32,593 nt of DNA from Chara braunii (taxonomy: Eukaryota; Streptophyta; Charophyceae; Charales; Characeae): assembly GCA_003427395.1 (NCBI GenBank), contig BFEA01000201.1, forward strand, positions 389,804 to 422,396. Direction: 5' to 3'. Below the pieces are notes generated by a model. The model had not been told where the DNA came from. It saw nothing but the letters and a program-made list of their open reading frames with translations, and searched no databases. Within the stretch, counting starts at the first letter, position 1; each line of letters starts with the position of its first letter. Position numbers and translations under genes: made by a program. This document shows positions 1 to 9,896 of this stretch, piece after piece.

Positions 1-407
1 ACAGGGGCTCTGAGAGAACAGCCCCAGGCAGAAGCATAAACCGGTTCCGGAAGACCAGTTGGAAGTTCCTCTTGAGAGGACCCCCTGTCTCTTCCTTTTT
101 TTTTTTTTCTTTTTTTTCTTTTTTTAAACTGGGAACAAAGATCCAATCTATTTGTGGGGAGCAGCACATGCTGGGAACCGGGCCCAGCGTCCCATGTAGA
201 AATTTACATAGAATTTTGAAAGCTTGCGATACCGGGGCCACTACCCGGCTTAGGCTAAGACCTAGATTAAGTCTGGAGGAGCGCGAGCGCACGGGGAGCG
301 TACCGGCCGGCAGGCCCGGCGGTCTCGAGACCCGACACCTCAGTATTACCGAGGAAGACAGAACGCGTTGACGTCGTCACCGGAGGTTGCTAGTGGGTCA
401 GCCAGTG
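1..407. other. Non-coding leader region, T-rich tract and short dispersed repeat
   Basis: I see no convincing gene here. A T-rich tract lies at about 98-127. Positions 209-255 resemble 3348-3393 (shared core GATACC.GGGCCA.TACCCGGCTT), so this is a short dispersed repeat in direct orientation. The reading frame of the next open frame continues upstream through a TGA at 369-371, so the coding remnant may once have begun earlier. Confidence 0.5.
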
Positions 408-1307
408 ATGGATCAACTGGGCTTGACTGACGAGGCAGGTGAAGGTGCGGGCGAGATGGAGGCATCTCGTGGTCAGTGTTGTGAAGGCATCCTTGCGCAG
501 GGGCCACCACACGTGGCAATGCAGGAGGAGATGGCTTCACCCGAGTATCTCCAGCGATGGGCAGATGGGTGGCTGTCTGAACTGGAAGACACACAACAAC
601 GCATGCAGCAGATTGCCATAGTCCTGTCCTCCGTGGCACGGGCCTGGCCGGTGGTGGATTGGGGGGGATCTGCCCTGGCTGCATGGTTGGAGGATAAGTT
701 CCATAAACTGGAGACTATCCTTTGGCAGATCTGCAAGGATCCGGCTCTGGAGGCTTTCGTTGATTGGCGGCGGGCTGAAGATTTGATCTTCAATTGCAAC
801 ATGATCTACGAACAGGGGGTAGATTACTACGCTGCGCTGAAAGAGAGGCTGACGAGTGAAGCGTGGCGGGAGGCTGATGTTTCCAATCTTGTCATCGCTT
901 ATTCAGGGGAGTCTGCATTACCAGCAACGACAACATCATCAACAACAACAACAACATCGAACACAACAACGGCGGCTACTCCGGTGCTCATCGGGGCAAT
1001 GTCAATAACTGCATCAACGCAGCACTCGACAGCAACTACGATTTCAACAACTTCCACGGCACTCCTGAGTTTGTGCGTGCCCGGGAGTGACACCAACTAC
1101 AACAACACCAATAACAACGCCGTGGCAAGTGCGACTGGGCTTTCCCTTTCCCCCCCCCTCCTCCCTCCCCTCTTGTATTCCTCCTTTCGCTCTTCCGGTG
1201 TTGATTGGGGGGAGGGCCGAGTGGATAGGGTGGATGGATTGATTGGTAAACTGGGAGGGGGTGTGGGGGAGCAAGGAGTGGGTTGGTGGCGCAAAAGGGT
1301 AGGATAG
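408..1307 (+). CDS. Unrecognised open frame, possible gene fragment
   Basis: The frame starts at the first ATG (408) and runs to the stop at 1305-1307. I do not recognise the product. Residues 1 to about 165 look like real protein: mixed, soluble and helical, with several Trp and Leu-rich stretches (for example EYLQRWADGWLSELED). After about 900 the frame becomes Thr/Ser-rich because of a CAA/ACA repeat, and from about 1140 it reads C- and G-rich low-complexity DNA, so the C-terminal half is doubtful. A second frame (codons in phase with 902) gives an Asn/Gly-rich, protein-like tail ending at a TGA at 1088-1090, which suggests a frameshift or an intron near 890-905. It could be a host gene exon or part of an unidentified transposon protein. 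No promoter or splice site is certain. Confidence 0.35.
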   Translation: MDQLGLTDEAGEGAGEMEASRGQCCEGILAQGPPHVAMQEEMASPEYLQRWADGWLSELEDTQQRMQQIAIVLSSVARAWPVVDWGGSALAAWLEDKFHKLETILWQICKDPALEAFVDWRRAEDLIFNCNMIYEQGVDYYAALKERLTSEAWREADVSNLVIAYSGESALPATTTSSTTTTTSNTTTAATPVLIGAMSITASTQHSTATTISTTSTALLSLCVPGSDTNYNNTNNNAVASATGLSLSPPLLPPLLYSSFRSSGVDWGEGRVDRVDGLIGKLGGGVGEQGVGWWRKRVG

Positions 1308-1394
1308 GCCTGCATGTGATAGGCTAGCTTTGCCGCATCTGATTCTAGCCACGGGGAACAGGGTGGGTAAGGCTTGCTTATGTGTTTGAACAGC

Positions 1395-2318
1395 AATTTG
1401 CCACGTGGAATTGGTGAATCTCACTTTTTTTATGATGCTATAAACACAGGTTTTGGTCACGTGGCAGGGCAGGTGGTGCTGTGAGGATCGGCACCGGGGA
1501 TGTCTGGGTGATTGATGTGACCCCTGCCACGTGGCTATTGTGTTTTCACCTTTTTCAATTTTCCTCCTCGAGCGCGATTTTGGCCATGTGGCAGAGCAGG
1601 GGGTGTCGTGAGGATCGGCTCCGGAGCTGTTTGTGAGATTGTTTTGAGCCCTGCCATGTAGGTATTGCGATTTGACCTTTTTCAATTTCTCCCACTCGAG
1701 CGCGCTTTCGATTCATCAGGCTCTCTGGTGGGCACATACCCTCTTGCAATAAACATAGGTTTCCACCACGTGGTGGAGTAGGAGGTGCAGTGGTGTTAGG
1801 CACCAGGGCTGCATTTTCGATCGTTTTCTCTCCTGCCACGTGGGTATTTCGTTTGAACTTTACGCAACAGAGCCTTCCCCACTTGTGTGGTTAGTGGCTA
1901 ATTAGGATCGTGGGGGGAAGCTCATCGCAACTATTGATAAACTACTCAACTACTAAACTAGCTTGCCCTGTTATTAATCTCTTTGCCTGATCTGTATCTC
2001 CCCTACTCCTCACTGTGCAGAAGATTATAATGGATAATTGAGGAGGCGAGTAGGGCAGAGCTTGATTCAGCACAAAGCGGGGTTAATCCTTCCTCATTGG
2101 GGAAGTAATCAATGCCCCTAGATTACACTATATTTGTGTTATACAGGGAAGCTGTCTCCAGGGGAGCAGTGGCTGAGGAGTTGCAGTGGTGTTAGGCACC
2201 AGGGCTGCGTATGCGATCGTTTTCTCTTCTGCCACGTGGGTATTTTGTTTGAATTTTCTGCAACAGAGCCTTCCCCACTTGTGTGGTTAAGTGGCTAATT
2301 AGGATCATGGGGGATGAG
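1395..2318. repeat. Diverged tandem units with CACGTG boxes
   Basis: Related units can be followed at about 1440-1570, 1571-1695 and 1740-1925; the second half of the last recurs at 2178-2318. Each unit tends to carry two CACGTG (or one-base-off) palindromes about 70 bases apart: CACGTG occurs near 1401, 1459, 1529, 1767, 1837 and 2232. The first two units end with the same CTCGAGCGCG. CACGTG is the plant G-box bound by bZIP and bHLH factors; whether it is used here is unknown. Confidence 0.6.
2017..2180 (+). pseudogene. Repeat R, copy 1: degraded coding fragment
   Basis: This copy matches 2636-2805 closely. In the frame shared by the two copies it reads as the same protein-like segment (WIIEEASRAE..SAQSGVNPSS) but has two TAA stops where copy 2 has Tyr and Gln codons. 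Most other differences are conservative. It looks like an old coding fragment of an unidentified, probably mobile, gene. Confidence 0.45.
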
Positions 2319-2330
2319 CGGGACCCATCT

Positions 2331-2633
2331 TGAGCCCACACAATAAATCCAAGAACTCCAATACTTATCATAGATAGGGGTCGGGAGTTGTGTTTTCCCG
2401 CCCTCCGAACCGCACGTGATAGTTTCCCATCATACGGCTCTCCGCCACGAATCATCGTTCGATAATGTTCTCAATAAACTAAGAACATTTATCGTTGATT
2501 ACCCAAATCGCCGATTTTTTCAAAATCAATGCGGCAGAGGCTCGCCAGCACTTCCTTCGTTCGTACCTCTGCCAATCCTCAGAAGCGATTATATGATATT
2601 ATACGCGGCATTTCTTAGGAGGACGACATCCGT
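2331..2633 (-). pseudogene. cox1: Mitochondrial DNA insert: cox1 exon start plus 3' end of its group II intron
   Basis: Read on the minus strand, the segment contains the 3' part of a group II intron followed directly by a cox1 exon. The exon reads MISIGVLGFIVWA (about 2371 down to 2333), a highly conserved stretch of cytochrome c oxidase subunit I. The match stops within the next codon, where nuclear repeat sequence begins. Upstream are a 34-base domain V and a possible domain VI stem (CGGGA...TCCCG), with the intron ending in CCCCTAT. The rest, to about 2633, is presumably intron domain IV; its outer edge is set only by the start of repeat R. This is a nuclear copy of mitochondrial DNA and cannot make a functional subunit. 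Confidence 0.8.
2407..2440 (-). ncRNA. Group II intron domain V (in mitochondrial insert)
   Basis: The 34 bases begin GAGCCGTATG and end CACGTGCGGTTC, with a GGGAAACT tip. That is the conserved length, the paired arms (GAGCCGTATGAT with ATCACGTGCGGTTC, allowing the usual bulge) and the tetraloop-type apex of organellar group II domain V, the catalytic core hairpin. The cox1 exon starts about 35 bases downstream, as expected once domain VI is allowed for. Confidence 0.85.
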
Positions 2634-2635
2634 TA

Positions 2636-2872
2636 TGTGCAGAAGATTGTACTGGATAATTGAGGAGGCGAGTAGGGCAGAGTTTGATTTAGCACAAAGC
2701 GGGGTTAATCCTTCCTCACTGGGGAAGCAATCAATGCCCCGTGATTATACTACATTGATCTTATACAGGGAAGCTGTCTCCAGGGGAGCAGTGGCTGAGG
2801 CTCTTCCAGCCCTGATGGGAAGAGGCATGTGGTTAAATGTTGTAATCAAATTCATAATTGGAGCCTTGGGCA
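2636..2872 (+). pseudogene. Repeat R, copy 2: open coding fragment
   Basis: This is the longer, open copy of the fragment at 2017-2180. The frame reads through WIIEEASRAEFDLAQSG, YREAVSRGAVAEALPALMG and MWLNVVIKFIIGALG before running into A-rich sequence at about 2888. I do not recognise the family. The reading frame is also open upstream through the mitochondrial insert, but only by chance. A short third match (PSLGK, stop, SMP in the same frame) lies at about 23145-23170. Confidence 0.4.
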
Positions 2873-2957
2873 CTGGGCCCTTTTCTATAAAAAAAAATAA
2901 TAATAATAAAAAATACAAACAAGCTACCGAAAATAGGCAAAAATTTCAGGAAAAGAC

Positions 2958-3286
2958 TCAGACCCCCCTCCATCCTCTTTATCTCACTCCGGCAAGTCTT
3001 ACGGCAGCAAAGCCACCATCTCTGCTGCTGCTGTACCCTATTACCATCCTACCAGCTGGCCCCCTCACAAGTAGGACGCTTGATATCCAACCATCTTCCC
3101 CCACTCACATAGGCAAAGGTTCCGAAAACATCTCAGAAACCCCCATCCATTCTCTTTACCTGACTCCGGCAACTTGAAGACTTACTGCAGCAGAGCCACC
3201 ATCTCCGCTGCTGCTGTACCCTATTTCCATCCTACCAGCTAACCCCCTCACTGGTAGGACGCTTGATATCCCACCATCTACTTCCA
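2958..3286. repeat. Two tandem units of about 175 bp
   Basis: Units at about 2958-3094 and 3133-3286 share CCACCATCTC.GCTGCTGCTG, TACCCTATT.CCATCCTACC and TAGGACGCTTGATATCC. A more diverged piece (CCACCATCTC..., CCAGCTAGCCCTCCTCACCAG) appears at 3684-3762. No coding function is seen. Confidence 0.65.
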
Positions 3287-3459
3287 GCACCAACCAGCGT
3301 CGTTCTGACCGCAGATCTATGAATATAACAGCCAAAAGCAACTGAATATAATTTTGAAGGTTTGAGATACCAGGGCCATTACCCGGCTTTGGCGAAAAGA
3401 AAACAGTCAACCCTCCTCCCATTTCCTTTCAACCCCTATTCTTCTTCATCTCCCGACGA

Positions 3460-4000
3460 GACGACCTCCTCCACCACATAGTTCGGGAGAGAAGAACAAT
3501 AGACCAACGACCTTACCAAAATCCCATAGCGATGAAAAACAGACTTCAATTCTTCCTCTTCCTACGACGGCCCGACCTCCTCCACCACATAGTTCGAAGG
3601 AGGAGGAAGAAGTAGTTCACTCCATCGCAAAACAGGCGCAGCACCCTAACCTCTCATCCCCTTACCACCTTCCGACGCAGATTTATAACAGCTAAGCCAC
3701 CATCTCAACTGCAGTTGTGCCGTAATCCAATCCCGCCAGCTAGCCCTCCTCACCAGCAGGGCACAATGTTACCAATCAAAAAAGAAAAAACCTTCCACCC
3801 TCCACTTCAGGCCCACGCCTGTTCCATAGGCAGGTAAAAGACAATTGATCCCCACTCTTCCTAGACCCCCTTATTCAACTGCATCCCGCAACAAGCCGAC
3901 CTCCTCCACCCATAGTTCGCGAGATGAAGAAAAGCGAAAGCAGACAACCCTCGACTTCCTCTTGCGACAAGTTGACCTCCTCCACCACATAGTTCGCAAA
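3460..4000. repeat. Four dispersed copies of a CCTCCTCCACCACATAGTTCG motif
   Basis: Near-identical motifs lie at about 3463-3486, 3568-3594, 3898-3920 and 3974-3997, each followed by purine-rich sequence (GAAGAA-type). They probably mark diverged repeats of a unit somewhat over 100 bp. No gene is evident between them. Confidence 0.5.
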
Positions 4001-4027
4001 AGAAAAACGAAAGTATCCACCATCTGA

Positions 4028-5093
4028 AACTTGTCAGCCCTACCCTCAGATACTGATCAGAACCTTCACCTGCCTGCCCAAAACCAAAACTAACTCATGA
4101 GGGGAGGTAAACTTCATGCAATCCAAATTTAAAACAGAGTTAAAGTCACTATTGAGAATCAAGTTCTAGAGATTAGAATGCGAAGTCTGATTTATGGGTA
4201 TCAATATCAAGAGACTGAAGAATAGAAAAAACAGAATACGAAGTGTTTCGATTTTCAAAATAGGGAAACAATTTTCAAATTAAGAGTTAGACATATGCGA
4301 TGACTTTTAGATTTGGGTATCCAAAGGGATTTTCGAATTCGATTATCAAACCACGGTTTGAGAATCGTGGAAGAACCCAGTAAGGGTGATGAATTTAGTT
4401 AGAAGATTTAATTAGGAAAACACATTCAAATTTATGGTTGATATGTGATTGATATCAGGGGTAGGAAATCAGAGCACGAATTTCAGACGTATTGGAATTA
4501 AATTCCGATTTCTGAAAGTAAGGATAAGGAGTGATCCAAAAAATGGTTACGAGGATCAAATTCAAAAACTTATACAGAAGATCAAACAGGGATTTTACAT
4601 GCAACCACGATTAGGCATCTGAGGCACGAACTAGAGAAATTGGGGGAACTTCAAGGAGGGTAAGGAGAAAGCCGTGAGGGAATGTTCCTCTTCCCATGGA
4701 TAGGATTCTAGTACTACATGCGACCCTTGGCGATAAAGGTTGTGTGTCTCAACCCATAAACCATGAATACGAAGTCCAGCTTGAACGGTAAGATACTGCA
4801 TGCTGCTCGTCTTCATTCCTTTCACCCCCTATCTCCTTCAACAACCCTCAACAATCCTCATCGTCCTCTTATCACAAGACGTTCTATCATATCATCATGA
4901 AGAATCTAGAGGTCTCATGTAGAACACACTACAAAACGATATTGATTCACTTGAGTAACTGTGCGGCGCGGAACTTGAGGACTACCATATCGAAAAAACT
5001 TTCTCAACCCCCTCCTCAACCCTCCTTCCTACACCCGAACCCAACCCCACCACCCTCGAGAGAGAGACACTAGACTTTTCCCATCTGCTAGCC
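4028..5093. other. AT-rich DNA without a recognisable gene
   Basis: Neither strand has a coding-like frame. The stretch 4090-4800 is markedly AT-rich. Only small inverted repeats occur, such as CCACG...CGTGG near 4352-4372. Confidence 0.5.
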
Positions 5094-5624
5094 ATGAAGG
5101 CAGCAACTGCCCCTCACTCCAAGACGTCAAGGCCAGCAGCGCGAAGGCCCCTATGGCCATCCATGACAAAACGAAGCAATGGATGGTATGGCCACACCTC
5201 GTTGAACCCGCCGACGAGTCACCATAGGGAGTTCAGGTCTTCGCAAGAAACGCCCGTCAGCAGCATAAAGCAGCATGTTGAAGAGAGGGGGAGGAAAACC
5301 GAATTACCCCGCTGCAATCCTCACGCTCCACCATCACCACCTTCCTTACGGCTCGCTTGCTCCGCCTCACGACCTTCGGCACGCCCGTTCTCTGCTGGGA
5401 CAACAGCCACACGGCCTCCAACGCTCCTCCAACGCGCTGTGGTGTCGCCGCCAGGTTCTTTCGTTGGGCTGGCAGCGCTGCACCCCCGGTAGCGTAGCGC
5501 CGCCGGACGTCCTACCTCCTCAGCTCGTTCACCCTTTGTCTCTTCTGCCCCTATCCTCTTTCCAAATTAATTAACAATTCAACCCCCCACCACATCTCCC
5601 ATCCATTTTGCAGAAATATGTCGC
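5094..5624. other. Low-confidence coding remnants
   Basis: Short plus-strand frames from 5094 and 5275 have no recognisable content. On the minus strand, from an ATG at 5266 to a TGA at 5114, one frame with a single stop reads VSCEDLNSLW, stop, LVGGFNEVWPYHPLLRFVMDG, which looks more protein-like than the plus frames, but I cannot name it. Confidence 0.25.
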
Positions 5625-5783
5625 GCATGCTGACGCGTTGTGCAGGAGGCGCACCAGGGTGTTGTTTCGCCTTTTGCCCGAAGTCCATCCAGGCAAATCA
5701 GGCCTCACATGCAACCCGTTTTGATTGGATGGCTTTCGGGCGAAATGGCACCCTGCTGCATCCCACCCGACACGCCAGCATGC
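5625..5783. repeat. Imperfect foldback sequence
   Basis: The left arm at 5625-5690 (GCATGCTG...GTCCATCC) pairs with the right arm at 5727-5783 (GGATGGCTTTCGGGCG...CAGCATGC), with a spacer of about 36 bases and several mismatches. It has the shape of a small non-autonomous foldback element, but no clear target duplication is seen. Confidence 0.55.
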
Positions 5784-6767
5784 ACGGCGTGCTGAATTGG
5801 TTGACTTTCGGAATATTAAGAGTCAAACCCAGCACGGGAAAGGCAGGCCCGAAGTCAAATCCAACCCTGTAGTCAGCCTCGGCAGCTCAGCCATAGATCA
5901 GATGCACACCAATGGTTGACTACGGGCATCCAGAAGATTCCAGCCCTGACTGGGAAACGGTACCAATGCTTTAAGGCTGCATCCAGGGCATCAAGATCTG
6001 ACAAATCTGAAGCGACGATACCATCCAAGGGGAGGCTGGTCCACTCCAGTCAACACTGGTCAAGGCTATGTAAGGCCAGCCAGACCACTGGGGAAGGCAT
6101 TCTGCCTGGCGCTGGCTTCATGCTAGTGCTGCTACATGAGGCTGCCAGAGTGTGATGCTGGCGCCAGATGCTGCTGGAGGGCGCCCAGCCTAGAGGGAGA
6201 CTATGTTGGTGCACCCATAGCAACCATAGCTGTAGACTAGGGAACGAGGACTGGCGAGGAGGAGGAGGAGAAGGATCAGGCCTGTGAGACTGATGGGAGT
6301 TGAGGGGAAGCTTATCTGGGCATACCTTGCATCGACACGCGTGACCTGCTGGTCTCGGCGAAGGTGAGAAAGTGCTGCGCCATCTTTCATATCTTTCTGC
6401 CGACAAGGAGGGAGGATGGGCACCCTGTTATAATCTGCACAATGATTATGTCAGAGGACGTCTCGTCTCTCCTCTTTCTCTCTCTCTCTCAAACTCTTGT
6501 TTGCTGAGACAATGCTTCCGAATTGTGCATATAAATCGAGACGTGGACTTGCCATTGCCTTCGGAGACTTCATGATGTGCACAGGGTTCAGACTTGTTTT
6601 GCATTACTGATAGGCTTTTCAATGAGACCGGGTTCATTGCACGTGGGCATCTTGGGGTAGGTACATTGAAAGAACATGCCTGGTGTCCGAAGTGTCCGAC
6701 GTCAAAACTGTTCGTCCAACATAGCTTCAATCAGGGATGGGTAGGTTGTCTGCCTAGCGCTGGTGCC
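5784..6767. other. Left flank of the LTR element, no recognisable gene
   Basis: Open frames here overlap one another on both strands and none shows a recognisable motif. A CT-rich tract lies at 6470-6491. The flank ends in TGCC (6764-6767), which matches TGCC just right of the element (20765-20768). Confidence 0.4.
6511..6596 (+). repeat. 85-bp repeat, copy 1 (left of the LTR element)
   Basis: It matches 20928-21012 in the same orientation (shared AATTGTGCATATAA, GGACTTG, GAGACTTCATGA.GTGC and GGGTTCAGA). The two copies lie outside the two LTRs, on opposite sides. Confidence 0.6.
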
Positions 6768-9493
6768 TGTGACGCGCAACCTCACGCCCTGTGCTGTCTT
6801 TCGTTCAGAGTGTTAGCTGTGCGGAAAAGAGGCCCAGAAAAACAGCAAGATGGGGTGTGCCAAGGACTTTTGGCAAATTGAGTGTGGGGACACAGACGGA
6901 ACTGAAATCCCCCGTGTTGGTCCGATGGAGCAAGTCGATCGTTTTCGCGCGTCGCAAAATGTGCACGCGGTAAAGCGGGAAGAGAGGGAAAGATCCAAAT
7001 TCAATCCAAAAAGTATTGTCGTGCCTCCCACCGGGCTACAGCCCGTCGTTTAAAACAGAAAGGCTTGGGCACGCTTCGCGTGTCTCGTTTTCGTATCAAA
7101 TCTCGTCGTCGTTCGCTGGTTAATTCTGAGTCTGACGTGGAGGGTCTCAACCACGTGGCTCTTATGCTCGTCTTCGCTCCGCATACGGTAGTAAAAAACC
7201 CTGGACTCGTAGCGCTCAAAACGCTGACATTCGGTGCACAGAGTGCGCGGCTAGTAGGGTTCTACTGTCGTCCACGGAATGACAATCAACTCGTTAAACG
7301 GCAACAATACCGAGTAAGGTGGGAAGTGCGTATCGATAATAGCAAACCCGGCTTCTACAAACCCAGAACAGCGGTTGGCCAGAGGGAAGTAATATTGCCC
7401 GCCGATTTGTGCAACGGCTTCTCATACGTCCCACTCAAATACACGGGTCTTTTCCTCACTGTAAGGAAAAGGTCGCATTGGGATGGGAGATACGGGAGGC
7501 TGGCGCCCAATCGAAGGGTACATGTCAGTCCACATGTCAATCAATCACAAAATATCTTGAGACGTCATTAAGAACAAAAGCGATTCGCGCATCCCCCAAT
7601 CAATCTTTTTGACACAAGAGAGAGAGCAGACACAGATCAGCTTGATCACGCATATGGCTACGGGTCCGATCNATTCAACACAACGTAGGTCCCTGGGCGC
7701 CTTGTTTCTCAGGGCCGCCTCGTGGCTCGNCTGCTGATGTCGTGCAGCATAAGGCAGATGGCATGCGAAGTGCAAACGGAGTTACAGATCTAAGCACTCT
7801 TGCATTCTCGAACAAAATCCTGACGACAATNGTCTAATCAACAAAGGAGTCACATATTCCATACATGCATTCACTGTGGAAGGTGCGAAAATGAGACATG
7901 CACCGGAAAAGATGGGTCGCATTGCACAGTACACACACATCCACCGTCCACAAGACAAGAAGGCGGGGTCCTTGCGTAGGAGGATTACCTAGGAAGCTAA
8001 TGAAAGAGTTCCGGAAGAAGTTCTTTTACACAAGAGAAGCGCACCGATTTGCTCCTACTTAGCAGAGAAAGCGAGAGACAATCAATCGAGACACATCCCT
8101 GTTCAAAAGTAGAGAAAAGAGAGGGGGGGGGGGAGAGAGAGAGAGAGAGAGAGTCGAGATAGGTGATGACCAGATCTGGGAGAGAGACATTCGACATGAC
8201 CACCATGCACTCACACCAAAGGTAAAGATCCGCAACAACAAAGGCGCATTCGCCGTTAATTCCAATATGGCCCCGGGCCAATCACTCACTCAACTCCAAT
8301 CATCGAACCTCATACCCGCACCGACGATCCCGGCCGTCGCGTGCTAATTCCCACCACTGCGATCACCACCCCGCTGTCGTAAGCTCGACACGGTTCGCCC
8401 GGATCCCACAGTCCGTCGTGGCGATCAAGTGCGCAACCGGCCAAACTATCGTCAGCCCGACAAGACTTTCCGACTCGCATCAACACACTCTGCCTAACCA
8501 CTGCTTCCCGGAAGCTGGCTTAGGAGTTGAGAACGTAAGAGAGCTTTGAGGACGCGCTTGCGGGTTTTATAGTTGCGACAGGGGAGATAGAAGGGGAAGA
8601 AGGCGACATGAAAGTTGAGGTGTAAGAGGAGAAGCAGGAGGAGAAGACTTTGAGAAGAGTGTTTTACGAGCGCCATGTCAATCCCTCGGAACACAAGGTT
8701 CAACCAATCATATTCGTCGCACGATAGGAAGGTCCTATCGAACCACGCACCTGATTGGCGAGAGGGAGTTATCGGGGGATCGACCGGGCGTCACACGCCA
8801 GACATAGAGGGTGAGAAGAGAAAAGGCGCGAGAGGTGGCACAAGACGGGTCCAATATTCAGATGATCAAGAAAGGGAAATGGGCGCGCGAAAGCAAGGCA
8901 GGAGAGAGAGAGAGGGAGAAGAAAAAACAGTTACGGGGAGAGAGAAAAAGGAGGGAGAAGGGAAGGGAGGCGCGGGAGGGAGCGATGCGGGGGACAGAGA
9001 GGAGGAAGCTTTTGCATGGACAGAGAGGAGGAAGCTTTTGCATGCACGTCGCCGTCAACAAAAAAAAGGAAAAGGCACCGAAACAGTTACAATTTGCTTC
9101 TATCCTAATTCAAAATTGAAATCACCATATCCGCGCGTGAAAAAGCGACGCGGGAAAAGAAATTCCTACGCCTATTCGTGTTACGAGAGTTTTCCCCGAT
9201 GCGCCCAAGAACATTCACACACCCAAAAAGGACACATCGAAGTTCCGCTTATCCCGGAATTCCCAACTACCGAGCCCAATTCCCAGTGCGCTCGCTAAGG
9301 CGCACGTACATTCCCATGTATTTCCTGACTTTGCCAGAAGAAAAACAGAACTCAGTAGTCGAAAAAGCTCTCAAAAAGGAAAATGCGGCACCCGAAAGCA
9401 AGAACTCAAAACGGGGTTTTCCTGGGGTTGGTATGATACAAGCAAAAGAAAGGGTACGAAAGATAGCACGGGTTTGTGAAGTGGTTCATCACA
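6768..9493 (-). repeat. 3' LTR (left copy)
   Basis: It matches 17975-20764 along its length. The sense strand begins TGTGATGAACC at 9493. The repeat shared with the right copy ends at 6779, and 11 further bases (6768-6778) complete a CA end. It includes a TATA-like box at 8565-8571, a GA microsatellite near 8129-8153, and a 26-bp tandem duplication near 8992-9043. Single Ns at 7672, 7730 and 7831 recur at the same places in the other LTR. Purine-rich frames inside (for example 8675-9298) look non-coding. Confidence 0.9.
8565..8571 (-). promoter_or_regulatory. TATA-like box in the 3' LTR
   Basis: TATAAAA on the minus strand, identical in context to the box in the 5' LTR. In this LTR it would drive transcription outward into the left flank. 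Confidence 0.5.
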
Positions 9494-9896
9494 TATGTGA
9501 CGCGCAGGGGGTTCCAAAATTATGCGACCTCCTTATTGCATGTCACGGCGAAAAAGAAGAGGGGAGAACAGAGTGATGCATGAGGAACCAACGTATCAAC
9601 AAAGTAGAAGGAAGTACAAGGAACGATAACTTGAGCCGCGGATGAGATGGCGACAATATCCGTGGCAAGATCTCTGCAGCCCTGTCATATGCAACCCTCT
9701 GCCTCGTGGAGATCGTCCAGGTGACGCCATCATCGTCCACCCGATCTCCGTGTGCTTTGCACCCCTGCTCGTTGTTGTCCGTCGAATCAGCGCGTAGGTT
9801 GACGTCATCATTGATGGCGTGATCTTTCGCGAAGCTTACTGATTCGTGTTGATGAAGGGAGGAAAGGGGAGGGGGGGGGGGTCAAGTGAATGGGAT
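9494..9896 (-). other. Spacer between the last extra ORF and the 3' LTR
   Basis: No gene is recognised. The sense strand has a C-rich tract (complement of 9867-9880) but no polypurine tract next to the LTR, where plus-strand priming would be expected. The 11-mer TGTGACGCGCA at 9496-9506 repeats the 11 bases at the far edge of the 3' LTR (6768-6778). Confidence 0.5.

Noticed and set aside
8675-9298. 207-codon frame in the LTRs (also 19946-20569)
   Set aside because: It is purine-rich, Lys/Arg/Glu low-complexity, lies in U3 on the strand opposite the element's genes, and has no motif.
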